From the NCBI GenBank assembly GCA_023379005.1, contig JAMCTG010000005.1, positions 186,001 through 250,000 of the forward strand: a DNA stretch of 64,000 bases, written 5' to 3'. Position 1 is the first letter of the stretch, and each line of letters begins with the position of its first letter. Below are positions 52,646 through 61,694 of this stretch, one piece after another. Below the pieces are notes generated by a model. The model was given only the letters and a program-made list of their open reading frames with translations, searched no databases and was not told where the DNA came from. Both the position numbers and the translations under genes were made by a program. Origin of the DNA: Candidatus Babelota bacterium (lineage in GTDB: Bacteria > Babelota > Babeliae > Babelales > Babelaceae).

Positions 52646-52769
52646 ATTTTGCACTTTCCAATTATTATGTGATTTAAATAAATATATCAAACTCATTTCT
52701 ATTTGCAAATGATTATGAATTTTTCATCTGCGCGTCAATATAAATCAGAAAGTTTAAAATTTTACAAAC

Positions 52770-52797
52770 AAAAAACCGGAGATAATTAAATCTCCGG
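52770..52797 (-). terminator. Rho-independent terminator for the PrsA-like lipoprotein gene
   Basis: On the minus strand CCGGAGAT pairs with ATCTCCGG around a six-base loop, with TTTTTT after it. It lies about 100 bases beyond the lipoprotein stop, with two dispersed repeats in between. Confidence 0.8.
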
Positions 52798-52804
52798 TTA
52801 ATGA

Positions 52805-52845
52805 ATCCTTCGCTACAAAATTGCTATTGCAATTTCACTCAGGAT
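52805..52845 (-). repeat. ATCCT...AGGAT-bounded palindromic element
   Basis: On the minus strand the element reads ATCCTGAGTG, then AAATTGC-AATA-GCAATTT, then GTAGCGAAGGAT. The inner arms form a perfect seven-pair hairpin. The ends match those of the element at 58518-58566 (ATCCTGAGTG and CGAAGGAT) while the middle differs. Elements of this general type, with GAGTG and GCGAAGGAT ends, are common intergenic repeats in many bacteria. Confidence 0.65.
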
Positions 52846-52855
52846 GATTGCAAAA

Positions 52856-52897
52856 AATCATGGTGAGTGATTTCGAAGAAATCGTATCGAACCATTA
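52856..52897 (+). repeat. 42-bp exact dispersed repeat with hairpin, copy 2
   Basis: Identical to 1811-1852. Its last three bases are the stop codon of the PrsA-like lipoprotein gene read on the other strand, so the element reaches into that gene's end. The bases before and after it differ from those at copy 1. Confidence 0.8.
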
Positions 52898-53893
52898 TGC
52901 TGCACTTGTATGCTGAGCTTTTGGCATTTCTTGATGTTCTTCAGCCGGTTGCATTGCTGTTTGAGCAGCTTCTGGTTTTTGACTTTCAAAGAAGTGTGTA
53001 TTTTCAACTACATGCATTTGTTTTTTCAAATCTTCAACTTTTTGTTTGAAAATTTCAGGAAGTCTCATTTGTAACATTACTTCTTTTACTGAATCTTTTA
53101 CTTGAGCAAATGGAGCATATTCAGCTTCAATCTTGTTCATTGCGTGAACAACTGCAAATTTTTTGTCGGAAGTTTTTACAACCATAACTCCAGGAATTTC
53201 TTTCATTGAACTTACTTGAACTTTAATCGCAGTATCTGCAGGAGATTGCATATTTACAACACCAAGATCTGTGATTTTTTTCTTAGCTTCTTTTGCACAT
53301 TGTTTAAAGTTGCCTTTTTTAACTTTGTTTGCAAATTCTTGAGCAGTTTTTTCTGAATCAAAGGCAATACTTTCAGCTCTTACACCACCTTGAGATTTTA
53401 CAAAAGGAGCTTGTCTGAAGTACCCAAGTTTATCACGATTTTCATTGTAATATTTTTCTGCTTCATCTTCAGCAACTGTTGTTTGTTTCATTAAATCTTG
53501 TTGGAAAGCATTCATAGCCATTGCTTTTTCAAGCATTTCCATTTTTTGCTTTTTATCTTTCATATAATCAGCAGATCTGTCTAAACCTTCTTTCTTGACC
53601 CATTCGTGGAACAAGTTTTGTAACGCAAGTTCGTTAAAAATACCTTTTCTAATTTCATCACGCGCAGCAGGATTCATAGCCAAAAATTGCTGAATATCCT
53701 GTCTTGAGTTTACAAAATCGTTATAAAATGCTTCATATTCATTTTCATACATAACCGGCTTTCCATTGATGGATAAAAGTGCAGCACCGGACTTAGAAGA
53801 CCCTCCATCTGCCATCGTTTCTTCCTTCTTAAACCAACTACAAGAAGATAGCAGAACAAGCGAGGAGATAATCACAGAATTTTTAAAATTCAT
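52895..53893 (-). CDS. PrsA/SurA-type peptidyl-prolyl isomerase lipoprotein
   Basis: A 332-residue protein with a lipoprotein signal (SSLVLLSSCSWFKKEE; lipobox LSSC). An N-terminal SurA-like helical domain (residues 35-130) is followed by a degenerate parvulin-type domain (VRAESIAFDSEKTAQEFANKVKKGNFKQCAKE, DLGVVNM) and a helix. It should help fold exported proteins, anchored by the lipid added after LspA processing. AAGGATTAAT precedes the ATG. The tail is rich in Ala, Gln, Glu and Pro. With the SurA-like gene at 49999 it forms a folding toolkit that fits the large secretome. Confidence 0.82.
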   Translation of the reverse strand: MNFKNSVIISSLVLLSSCSWFKKEETMADGGSSKSGAALLSINGKPVMYENEYEAFYNDFVNSRQDIQQFLAMNPAARDEIRKGIFNELALQNLFHEWVKKEGLDRSADYMKDKKQKMEMLEKAMAMNAFQQDLMKQTTVAEDEAEKYYNENRDKLGYFRQAPFVKSQGGVRAESIAFDSEKTAQEFANKVKKGNFKQCAKEAKKKITDLGVVNMQSPADTAIKVQVSSMKEIPGVMVVKTSDKKFAVVHAMNKIEAEYAPFAQVKDSVKEVMLQMRLPEIFKQKVEDLKKQMHVVENTHFFESQKPEAAQTAMQPAEEHQEMPKAQHTSAA

Positions 53894-54003
53894 ATTAATC
53901 CTTTAAAATATTTAAAAAAATGTTGAATAATTCTACAGAAATAGTAGATTACCACAGGAAAGTTTATCATGCAAAAACAAGCAATAACAAATCAGAGGGG
54001 ATA

Positions 54004-54582
54004 ATGGAATTCAAAAAACTTTCTTTTTTGCTTGTATTAATCAATTTTTTGTTAGTACAGGCTAAAAGCGAACACGATATTATAAGAGCAGTAATGAGCG
54101 CGGATTTAGAAGAAGTTAAAGATTGTATCGAAATGGCTATTTCGCCAGATACAAAAGATACCAATAACAATTCTTTAATCATGATTGCTGTTAAAAATTT
54201 AAGTACTACACCCAAAATTCAAAAACAAATAATTGAATTTTTGTTAGAAAAAAAGGCAAATTTAGATCTATTCAATAACCAAAAAGAAACAGCCTTAACG
54301 TTAGCAATTTATTTTGGCAATGAAGATCTTGTGGCGTTATTTTTAGAAAAAGGTGCTCACAAAAATTTAAACAGTAAAATACTTGGAGAAGCTTGGCGTA
54401 AAGGTATGGCTGACAATGGCCCAGGTTTTCCTGAAAAATTTTATAGCATCAAAGACATGCTTAAAGAAGCTATCAGAATAGAAAATAAAAGAGCAAAAGA
54501 AGCTCCGAATTTACCTAATCCAAAAGATCCAAAAGAACTATCTGCGGCAAACAACGAAAGCACTAATACTACTTGGTTCTAA
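54004..54582 (+). CDS. Small exported ankyrin-repeat protein
   Basis: GAGGGGATA lies directly before the ATG at 54004, which gives 192 residues; the frame is open to 53920 but has no site there. A signal peptide (MEFKKLSFLLVLINFLLVQA) is followed by three ankyrin units (IIRAVMSADLEEVKDCIEMAI, NNSLIMIAVKNLS, ETALTLAIYFGNEDLVALFLEKGA), then a basic tail ending NTTWF. Its last 45 bases overlap comF on the opposite strand. Likely a small exported binding protein. Confidence 0.8.
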   Translation: MEFKKLSFLLVLINFLLVQAKSEHDIIRAVMSADLEEVKDCIEMAISPDTKDTNNNSLIMIAVKNLSTTPKIQKQIIEFLLEKKANLDLFNNQKETALTLAIYFGNEDLVALFLEKGAHKNLNSKILGEAWRKGMADNGPGFPEKFYSIKDMLKEAIRIENKRAKEAPNLPNPKDPKELSAANNESTNTTWF

Positions 54583-55206
54583 TTCACACAATTTTTTTCC
54601 AAGATGTTTTAGAGTTGATCCTGTTGTCATTAGATCATCTATTATTAGTAGCTTTTTGCCTTGAAACTGTTCAAGATTTACGCTTTTCTTAAATTCAAAA
54701 GCGCTTTTTAAATTTTCGTCCCGTTCATTTTTTGAAAGCAAGGATTGGAATTTAGTCATTTTTTTTCGAATTAAAATGTCTACAACTGGCTTTCCTGAAA
54801 ATTTAGATAAATAATAAGATAAGATATAGGCTTGATTAAATCCTCGCGATGCAAAACGTGTCCAGTGTAATGGAACTGGAACTAAATAATCAAACTCCAA
54901 ATTTGATATTGCACTATTTTGCCAAACTAATTCTGCAAGTTGTTTAAATGGTGCAGGATTGGAAAAAAATTTGGCCATAATCATCGAACGCAAAGGCTCT
55001 TGATAAAAAGATAACGCAAAAACTTTCATTGACTTTGTTTTTGTAATTTCAAGCTCAATAGAAACTATTGGTTTTATTTTTACAAAACATTCTTGGCATA
55101 AAATTTCTCTTTTATTTAAATAAATTCTGCAAGAAACACAAATTGGTGGAGAAAGTATATTGTAAAATTGTTCAATTCCAAAATTTATAATTTTTTTTAA
55201 ATTCAT
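54538..55206 (-). CDS. comF: ComF-family phosphoribosyltransferase-like protein
   Basis: A 222-residue protein with an N-terminal zinc module (CVSCRIYLNKREILCQEC) and a type I phosphoribosyltransferase domain whose PRPP loop is LLIIDDLMTTGSTL. The segments YLVPVPLHWTRFASRGFNQAYIL and VDILIRKKMTKFQSLLSKNERDEN are typical ComF. ComF is needed for DNA uptake in competent bacteria but its biochemical role is unknown. It is last in the pheT-lspA-pgpA-comF operon, 19 bases after pgpA. A pilin and prepilin peptidase elsewhere in the window would fit natural competence. Confidence 0.9.
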   Translation of the reverse strand: MNLKKIINFGIEQFYNILSPPICVSCRIYLNKREILCQECFVKIKPIVSIELEITKTKSMKVFALSFYQEPLRSMIMAKFFSNPAPFKQLAELVWQNSAISNLEFDYLVPVPLHWTRFASRGFNQAYILSYYLSKFSGKPVVDILIRKKMTKFQSLLSKNERDENLKSAFEFKKSVNLEQFQGKKLLIIDDLMTTGSTLKHLGKKLCELEPSSISAFVVCRR

Positions 55207-55225
55207 GATTTGTGAATCTCTATTT

Positions 55226-55681
55226 TCAAATCCATGAATTTAAAATAAGAATTTGCAAAATTAAATTAGAATATATTCCTGCTAAAATGTCGTCAAAAAA
55301 AATTCCAGCAGATCTTGGCAAATTTTGTAAACTTGAAATTCCTAAAATTTTTGAAATATCAAAAAATCTAAACAAGATAAACCCTAAAATTAAATTGATG
55401 ATTGAATTTGGAATATTTATAAATGTTATTAGGCATCCTACAACCTCATCTAATACGATTTGTTGTGGATCTTTTTTATCATCAAAAAAATTTAGTGCTT
55501 TTTCGACAATATAAAAACTAATCATCGAAATAAAAACAAATAAAAGAATATAAATTTTTTCTGCTAAAAAAAATTTTAATAAAAAAATAAAAATTACGGT
55601 AATGGCACTAGCTAAAGTTCCGGGTGCAAAATAATTACCCACACCAAATAATGTCGATGCTTTGACGAAAAATCTTCTCAT
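55226..55681 (-). CDS. pgpA: Phosphatidylglycerophosphatase A
   Basis: It dephosphorylates phosphatidylglycerol phosphate to phosphatidylglycerol at the inner membrane. The 151 residues hold the PgpA pattern: FGVGNYFAPGTLASAITV near the N-terminus, then DDKKDPQQIVLDEVVG, the conserved acidic site, and four hydrophobic helices. It lies one base after lspA. Phosphatidylglycerol is the lipid donor for lipoprotein maturation, which fits the lspA neighbour. Confidence 0.93.
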   Translation of the reverse strand: MRRFFVKASTLFGVGNYFAPGTLASAITVIFIFLLKFFLAEKIYILLFVFISMISFYIVEKALNFFDDKKDPQQIVLDEVVGCLITFINIPNSIINLILGFILFRFFDISKILGISSLQNLPRSAGIFFDDILAGIYSNLILQILILNSWI

Positions 55682-55682
55682 T

Positions 55683-56147
55683 TTATTTTTCTGTAAAAAG
55701 ATTAAATAACATCAAAAAAACACCAAATGTAATTGCCGAATCAGCTATGTTAAAAACAGGAAATTTCCACTCACCGTAATGTAAGATTATAAAATCGACT
55801 ACAGCATTGTATAAAATACGATCTACAAGATTTGAAGCAGCCCCAGATATGACCAAAATTTCAGCAATTATATTATAACCTTCTTTGAATCGTCTATAAG
55901 CGTAGACTGATAATGCAACAATAATTAGGAAAATAAAAAATGTTAAACTCCAAAATCCAAAACTATTGAGATTGTCGAATAAGCTCCAAGAAATTCCAGG
56001 ATTAAATACTTGATGACATGATAAAAAATTATTTATGACAAGTTCATTTTTACAATTTTGCAATGCCCATAATTTTGTTAATTGATCGGCCACAATTATT
56101 ACTGTGCCAACAAATATTAAAAAAAACGTATTTAATATTTTTTTCAT
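55683..56147 (-). CDS. lspA: Lipoprotein signal peptidase
   Basis: An inner-membrane aspartic protease that cleaves prolipoproteins before the modified cysteine. The 154 residues contain VADQLTKLWALQN, FNPGISWSLF, SGAASNLVDRIL with one catalytic aspartate and FNIADSAITFG with the other, and four helices. Its ATG overlaps the pheT stop (ATGA). Substrates in the window include the PrsA-like lipoprotein and the protein at 58594. Confidence 0.96.
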   Translation of the reverse strand: MKKILNTFFLIFVGTVIIVADQLTKLWALQNCKNELVINNFLSCHQVFNPGISWSLFDNLNSFGFWSLTFFIFLIIVALSVYAYRRFKEGYNIIAEILVISGAASNLVDRILYNAVVDFIILHYGEWKFPVFNIADSAITFGVFLMLFNLFTEK

Positions 56148-58474
56148 CTAATTGCAGCTCCAAGTTGTTGTACTTCGTAAATTACATTATCATTAATTTC
56201 ATCAATCTCATCTTTAGACAACGTTTTAGTGTTATCTGAAATTACAAATCTAAATGTCAAAGATTTTTGCCCTTTCCATTCATCTTTGTAGAAATGATCA
56301 ATTAAATTTACAAGTTTAATTCGTTCATCTGCAGATTTAATTGCATTTTCAATTTGTGCCACATTTACATTTTGTGCAATTAACATGCTTATATCTAATT
56401 CCACTTCAGGATATTTTGAAATTGGCTGATATTGAATATCTAATGGTTTGTGGTTTAAGATTATGTCTCCATTTAATTCAAAAACAAAAGCGTCACCATC
56501 AAAAACTTTATTTAAAAATAATTTTTTAATTTTTGTTACATAACCTATCACTGTACCGTGCGATTCAATTTCAGCAGATTCATATGGATCAATCCAAGGA
56601 TATTCACTAGTTAATTCTTTTTTTGGTTTTTTCCATTCTATATTTAAATTTAAAATTTTAAATAATTGCTGTAGCTCATATTTTGCATCGTAAAAATTTA
56701 TTTCTTGTTTTCTTGAGGCAATAATTCCTGCAATTGAAGAAATTTCGATAAGTGTATCTTTGTTGTCCCAAATTTTTGCAATCTCAAAAAACCTCAGTTG
56801 TTTTTCTTTTTGTTCATTTGAAACAATTGCTTTAATAAGATGAGGAATTAAAGATGTAGCAAGTTGAATCCAATTTTCAGAAATTGGATTTGCAAGCTTT
56901 ACAGAATCTTTAACATCATAATGTAATTCATTTAAAAAACTTTGATCATAAAATGCATAATTATAAAGTTCATGCATCTTCATTGAATATGCAAAATAAT
57001 TTTTTATTTCTCTTGTATTATCAACTTTTAAAATTGAAAATGGCGTCATGTAACGTGTAGCAAATTGAGGTAAAATATTGTCATATCCAAAGAACCTTGC
57101 AATTTCTTCAACAATATCTTCCGCTATTGTAATATCTTTTGATGATCTAAATGTAGGAACTGTAACTTGATATGTATTGCCCGTCACTTTTACACCAAAT
57201 TCTAATTTTGTTAAAATTTTTACAATTTGGTCCGATGTAATATTCATTCCCAATTTTTTTATGATTACGTCATGATCAATATTTATCAAAACATCCTGTG
57301 CCAATTTTCCTAAAGAAATAATAGAATCCTCTGATTTATATTTTAAACCAAGATCATCTAAAATTCTCAAAAATCTCAAAATTCCCTGAGTATTCTGATT
57401 TAGATCTAAACTTTTTTCAAAGCGCGCAGAACTTTCTGTTCTTTTTTTATGCCTTAGTGAAGAAAGACGAATTATGTTTGGATCAAAATTTGCCGATTCA
57501 ATTATTAAAGAATTTGTTTGGTCTGTAACAGCAGTTTCACTACCACCCATAATTCCTGCAAGAGAAATAGGCTTGGAATCTGCAATTACTAAATCTTTAT
57601 CAGTTAATGTAATTTCTTGTTCATCTAAAAGTTTTAATTTTTCACCATTTTTTGCAAATCTAGCTATTAATGTATTTTTATTTACTTTTTTTGCATCGAA
57701 CGCGTGGAGTGGTTGGCTCCAATCTAGCATTACATAATTTGTTGCATCAATAATTGCATTTATTGGACGCGAATCCACTTTGCATAATCTATGAGCCATA
57801 AATATTGAAGATGGATGATTTTCAACTTCTTCAATTACAATTCCTGAAAGCCTTTTGCAAACATCATCTTCTTTAATTTCCAAAGTTAAAGGATAATCAG
57901 AAGTCGCCTGAAAATTTTTTTCATAATGTTTTATTGGCAAATTATTTATAAACTGATCTTCAGATAAAAATGGCAAATTAAATATGGCTGCAATTTCTCG
58001 AGCAAAACCTCGATGCCCCCACATATCTGGTCTATTTGTAATCGATTTATTGTCCACAGTAATAATATAATCAAATTTATCGATCTGATTTCTCCAATTA
58101 CCGAAAAGATCTTTTGCATCTATCCATAATTTTGGCAATAGGCCTTCTTTTGAAGAATTAAGATCTTTCAAAGTTGTCCAAGAAATTTTCCCTTTTTCTT
58201 CTTTAATCAAATAGATATCATTTGGCTTTAAATCTGCTCGATCTGGCAAATCTTTGAGATTATAAATTTTCTTATTGTGGCAATTTTGAATAGATATTTT
58301 TCCATTTTCTTGAATAATTTTAGATGCATATAGCACGTCTAAATTAATTTCAATCTTCTCAAAATGTTCAATTTCTGCCGTTACTCTGTTAAAACGATTA
58401 ACGACATCTTTTAGATCTAAATCTTTCCAATTGGCCCTAATATGATCAAAAATCCATGCAATAGACAGTTTCAT
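56144..58474 (-). CDS. pheT: Phenylalanine-tRNA ligase beta subunit
   Basis: The 776-residue beta subunit of the (alpha-beta)2 synthetase. NRPDMWGHRGFAREIAAI, the B3/4 editing segment (GIVIEEVENHPSSIFMAHRL, INAIIDATNYVMLDWSQPLHAFD), the B5 domain, KRTESSARFEKSLD and the C-terminal anticodon-binding FDX-ACB fold (PISKYPEVELDISMLI) are all present. The tRNA-binding OB-fold at the N-terminus looks shortened and divergent (residues 40-130). pheS is not upstream here; a palindromic repeat lies there instead, so the two genes are apparently separated. Confidence 0.95.
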   Translation of the reverse strand: MKLSIAWIFDHIRANWKDLDLKDVVNRFNRVTAEIEHFEKIEINLDVLYASKIIQENGKISIQNCHNKKIYNLKDLPDRADLKPNDIYLIKEEKGKISWTTLKDLNSSKEGLLPKLWIDAKDLFGNWRNQIDKFDYIITVDNKSITNRPDMWGHRGFAREIAAIFNLPFLSEDQFINNLPIKHYEKNFQATSDYPLTLEIKEDDVCKRLSGIVIEEVENHPSSIFMAHRLCKVDSRPINAIIDATNYVMLDWSQPLHAFDAKKVNKNTLIARFAKNGEKLKLLDEQEITLTDKDLVIADSKPISLAGIMGGSETAVTDQTNSLIIESANFDPNIIRLSSLRHKKRTESSARFEKSLDLNQNTQGILRFLRILDDLGLKYKSEDSIISLGKLAQDVLINIDHDVIIKKLGMNITSDQIVKILTKLEFGVKVTGNTYQVTVPTFRSSKDITIAEDIVEEIARFFGYDNILPQFATRYMTPFSILKVDNTREIKNYFAYSMKMHELYNYAFYDQSFLNELHYDVKDSVKLANPISENWIQLATSLIPHLIKAIVSNEQKEKQLRFFEIAKIWDNKDTLIEISSIAGIIASRKQEINFYDAKYELQQLFKILNLNIEWKKPKKELTSEYPWIDPYESAEIESHGTVIGYVTKIKKLFLNKVFDGDAFVFELNGDIILNHKPLDIQYQPISKYPEVELDISMLIAQNVNVAQIENAIKSADERIKLVNLIDHFYKDEWKGQKSLTFRFVISDNTKTLSKDEIDEINDNVIYEVQQLGAAIR

Positions 58475-58517
58475 GATAAACCTGCGATTAAATAACTACG
58501 TTAAGAATAATAAGATC

Positions 58518-58566
58518 ATCCTGAGTGCCCGACGTAGCTTTAGCGAAGACGGGTGTATCGAAGGAT
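58518..58566 (+). repeat. ATCCT...AGGAT-bounded palindromic element with GC-rich core
   Basis: ATCCTGAGTG at one end and CGAAGGAT at the other match the element at 52805-52845. The core CCCGACGTAGC-TTTA-GCGAAGACGGG is an imperfect palindrome with CCCG/CGGG arms, and it resembles part of the block at 3570-3675. It lies between pheT and a divergent-looking lipoprotein gene on the same strand. Confidence 0.65.
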
Positions 58567-58593
58567 TAATTGATAGGATAAATAAAAAAAAGC

Positions 58594-59115
58594 TCAACAG
58601 CAAATTTCATCATTTAATAGTTTGGCATATTTTACATTATCCACATTATGAGTATTAATATCGCCTTCTAATTTTACTCTGCCTTTGGGCAAAAGAACTA
58701 TATCCAAAAACCCTTTTTGTTCCATGGTGGCAGTCACTCGTTTATAAAGTTTACCATCTATATAAACCAATAAAGTATAATCTGGTGAAGATGATGGATT
58801 AATCTCAATTTCATCATTGAGACATAATCCAAAATACTCAAAGCATAGTTCTTTATAGGGTTTTTCATTCTTGAAAGTAAAAATGTAACCTTTTTTTGGC
58901 CCTTCAGTTGTCATAAAAGAATATTGACTGATATCTGTAGACGAATGCTTTGCAACCACAATTTCTTGCTTTTCTTCACTTTCTTTTAATGGTTTTATAA
59001 AAAAAGCGATATCGTGGGATGATTTATTGATAATAGACCTAAATTTCAAACCGGCACATGAAATATTTGATACAACTAGCACCAATATTGTTATATTTGA
59101 AATTATTCTATTCAT
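58594..59115 (-). CDS. Putative lipoprotein of unknown function
   Basis: A 173-residue protein with a hydrophobic leader ending VVSNISCAG, a plausible lipobox with lipidation at Cys20. The mature sequence is beta-rich (DIAFFIKPLK, YTLLVYIDGKLYKRVTATM, FLDIVLLPKGRVKLEG) and two cysteines end it (DEICC). I do not recognise it. GAGGGAGATTT precedes the ATG. A palindromic repeat separates it from pheT, so it is probably expressed separately. Confidence 0.68.
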   Translation of the reverse strand: MNRIISNITILVLVVSNISCAGLKFRSIINKSSHDIAFFIKPLKESEEKQEIVVAKHSSTDISQYSFMTTEGPKKGYIFTFKNEKPYKELCFEYFGLCLNDEIEINPSSSPDYTLLVYIDGKLYKRVTATMEQKGFLDIVLLPKGRVKLEGDINTHNVDNVKYAKLLNDEICC

Positions 59116-59337
59116 AAATCTCCCTCATAATTCTCTAATAGTAAATGAGAATCAAAAACTGCTATTTTTATCTTAAAGTTACAAAGGTCAAGTTTTCAAG
59201 ACTTTTTCAAAAAATTTTTATAGTAGAATAATTAAATCACTATAAGCCAACAAATAAGCTTTTTACAAAAAAATATTTTTATATTAATATAAACTGTATT
59301 AATTTTAACAAGTAACATCTGATGGGGACGTCAAAAA

Positions 59338-61590
59338 ATGAATAATCGTCAATTAATGAACAATCTGAAAATTTTTCTCATATTATTGTCTGCGGTCAGC
59401 TTAGCATATTCTGAACCACAAAAATATGATGTTTTGCAATCTTTAGTGATGGAAAAATATGCAACTGATATCATTGCAACTAGCACAAAAAAAGATGAAA
59501 AAAAAGAAGAGCAAAAACCAAGTTGGTGGACTCAGCAAAAAAGCCAGTGGCAAGAATTACTTATAGGAAAACCTGCAAAAGAAACAAAAGTTGAAAATTA
59601 TGCATTAAATGAACATCAAATTCATCAAGCTGTTCTTAATTGGGGCCAAACTGTTGGCGTGCAAACAACTATAGATCCTTATACATTTTCAGAATTAAAT
59701 ATCATTCAAGGACCAACATCAAATAAAAAAATAAATTTGGCTGATAAAATAAATCGTTGCCAAACTGTTTTTGGTTATAAAGTTTTGAATGAAATGTTGG
59801 CAAACCCAACAGATAATATTGAAACTTTAATCAAAAGACAAAATTTAATTAGATACGTTGCAGAAAATAAAGAACCATTTATTCAATTATCTGATGCACT
59901 TAAATTAGTAAAAAATGGACAAGAAAGCTTACTTCTTTTCTATAACGCGCAAAATTCATTACAAGAAAAAGCACAAGATTATTATCCTGAAAAATATGCT
60001 CCAATTTTAAAAGGACAATTTAAAAAGATAAATAAAAATTCTACTGCGCTTCAAACAGCACAATATTTAACTTATTTATTATATTTGAGAGGTTGTTTAC
60101 CAGTTGGATTTGAGCAATCATTTACTCAAACCATGGTTATGTATTATTATATGAAATATTTCGTAAATCCATTGCTACATACATTTGATCCAAGCTCAGA
60201 TGCATTTAATAATATTCAGATTATGAAACAACAGATTGCTAGTTTAAACAATCCAATTGTTATGTCACTGACGGAATCATTTTTGCCTAATGTAAATAAA
60301 CATGAATCTTCTTTTAAACAAGCTTTGCGAAATGCTTATGAAAACTCAATCGTTAAACCTCATGACCCGCAAATAATTCACAACCGTGCCTTATTTGCAA
60401 AAAACACTATAGATCCAAAATATGGAAAACCTTTATTGTGGTCACTTACTGGATTTTATGACATTTTATGGGCATTAAGAATAAAAAATTCTTATGATCA
60501 TGTTACAAATGATAAAAAAGTACTTGATACATTATCTAAAGAACTATCAAATATTGCTCAATTATTTAAAGGTCTTAAAAATTTAAGCAAATTCGCAAAA
60601 GCAAATAGAGATTCATTCAAGCATATAGATAATATCGATTATTTAATTAACATTTTTGATAAATCTCAATTCCAATTTAAAAATATTCAAAAACTAAACG
60701 GTTTATTGAAGGCAAATATATTTAATCCTGAAAGATTCTCAGTAACATTACTTTCTGCTGGACAAATTCTTGCAGCATTTAAATTGCTTGAAGAATGCAA
60801 AGACCAATTAATTCCGGCATTAAATGTCATTGGCCAAATTGATGTAGCTGTAAATGGTGCTCAGTTGGTTAAAGAATTTGCAAACCAAAAAGTTAAATAT
60901 TGTTTTGCAGAATTTGTAAATTCAGATAAACCTTTTGTAAAAATTGAAAATGGCTGGACCCCATTAATTGATACACATAAAGTTGTTTCACAAAATTTTG
61001 ATTTTGGTTCAGGTTCATTACAATCTATGATGTTAACAGGGCCAAATGGTTGTGGTAAATCTACAATTATCAAAACTCTTGCTCATGTAATCTTAATAGC
61101 TCAAACGTTTGGTATTGCGCCTGCTGATTCAGTAACATTAACACCATTTGCTCGAATTATGACAGCAATTTCTGTAAAAGAAGATTTAGGCAATAACATG
61201 TCTACGTTCATGGCTCAGCAATATAGAATGGAATCAATCAAAACAGAAGTTCAAAATCTCAATAACCAAAAACATAACTTAGTTCTAGTTGACGAAGGAT
61301 TTAGCGGAACAACAGAATTACTTGGTGCTCAATTATTCTATGACTTTGGTCAAGGTATTATTTCAAACAATAATATATCTTTACTTGCAACACACTTTGA
61401 AAAACCAGCATACTTAGAAAAAGATACAAATGGTGTTTATAAGAATTACCATGTTGAATTGCTTGAACCAGCAACAGGCCAATTCGTGAGAACTTTCAAA
61501 TTAGTTGAAGGTGCAAATAATTGGTGGTTCAATGACAAAGAAAAAGCATCACGTTTTGCAAATTGGTTAAAAGAGATAGGACAAGCTTAA
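59338..61590 (+). CDS. MutS-family ATPase with signal peptide
   Basis: A 750-residue protein. The N-terminus is a Sec signal peptide (LKIFLILLSAVSLAYS, cleavage about residue 25), then a charged Trp-rich linker (KPSWWTQQKSQWQELL). From about residue 120 the MutS core (lever and clamp, helical) leads to the ATPase: Walker A GPNGCGKST (568-576), STFMAQQYRMESI, Walker B LVLVDEGFSGTT (D652, E653) and ATHFEKPAYLE. The mismatch-reading domain with its Phe-x-Glu and a C-terminal Smr domain are not seen. MutS proteins bind DNA or recombination intermediates in the cytosol; a signal peptide is unexpected and suggests export, perhaps to the host. A good GGGGACG site precedes the ATG. No mutL nearby. 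Confidence 0.88.
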   Translation: MNNRQLMNNLKIFLILLSAVSLAYSEPQKYDVLQSLVMEKYATDIIATSTKKDEKKEEQKPSWWTQQKSQWQELLIGKPAKETKVENYALNEHQIHQAVLNWGQTVGVQTTIDPYTFSELNIIQGPTSNKKINLADKINRCQTVFGYKVLNEMLANPTDNIETLIKRQNLIRYVAENKEPFIQLSDALKLVKNGQESLLLFYNAQNSLQEKAQDYYPEKYAPILKGQFKKINKNSTALQTAQYLTYLLYLRGCLPVGFEQSFTQTMVMYYYMKYFVNPLLHTFDPSSDAFNNIQIMKQQIASLNNPIVMSLTESFLPNVNKHESSFKQALRNAYENSIVKPHDPQIIHNRALFAKNTIDPKYGKPLLWSLTGFYDILWALRIKNSYDHVTNDKKVLDTLSKELSNIAQLFKGLKNLSKFAKANRDSFKHIDNIDYLINIFDKSQFQFKNIQKLNGLLKANIFNPERFSVTLLSAGQILAAFKLLEECKDQLIPALNVIGQIDVAVNGAQLVKEFANQKVKYCFAEFVNSDKPFVKIENGWTPLIDTHKVVSQNFDFGSGSLQSMMLTGPNGCGKSTIIKTLAHVILIAQTFGIAPADSVTLTPFARIMTAISVKEDLGNNMSTFMAQQYRMESIKTEVQNLNNQKHNLVLVDEGFSGTTELLGAQLFYDFGQGIISNNNISLLATHFEKPAYLEKDTNGVYKNYHVELLEPATGQFVRTFKLVEGANNWWFNDKEKASRFANWLKEIGQA

Positions 61591-61613
61591 TTTTTCTTGT
61601 ATATTAAATATGC

Positions 61614-61645
61614 CCCCAAACAAAGTTTTTAAACTTTGTTTGGGG
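61614..61645. repeat. Perfect 15-bp inverted repeat after the MutS-like gene
   Basis: CCCCAAACAAAGTTT and its complement flank a two-base loop. The stem is perfect over fifteen pairs and is followed by GGGGACCCCG. With no T-run after it, it is not a classic terminator, yet it lies between a stop and a new gene in the same direction and could attenuate or protect RNA ends. Confidence 0.75.
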
Positions 61646-61694
61646 ACCCCGAAAAAAAGGTAAAAATATAAATAAAAATGCTTGAACAAAAACC

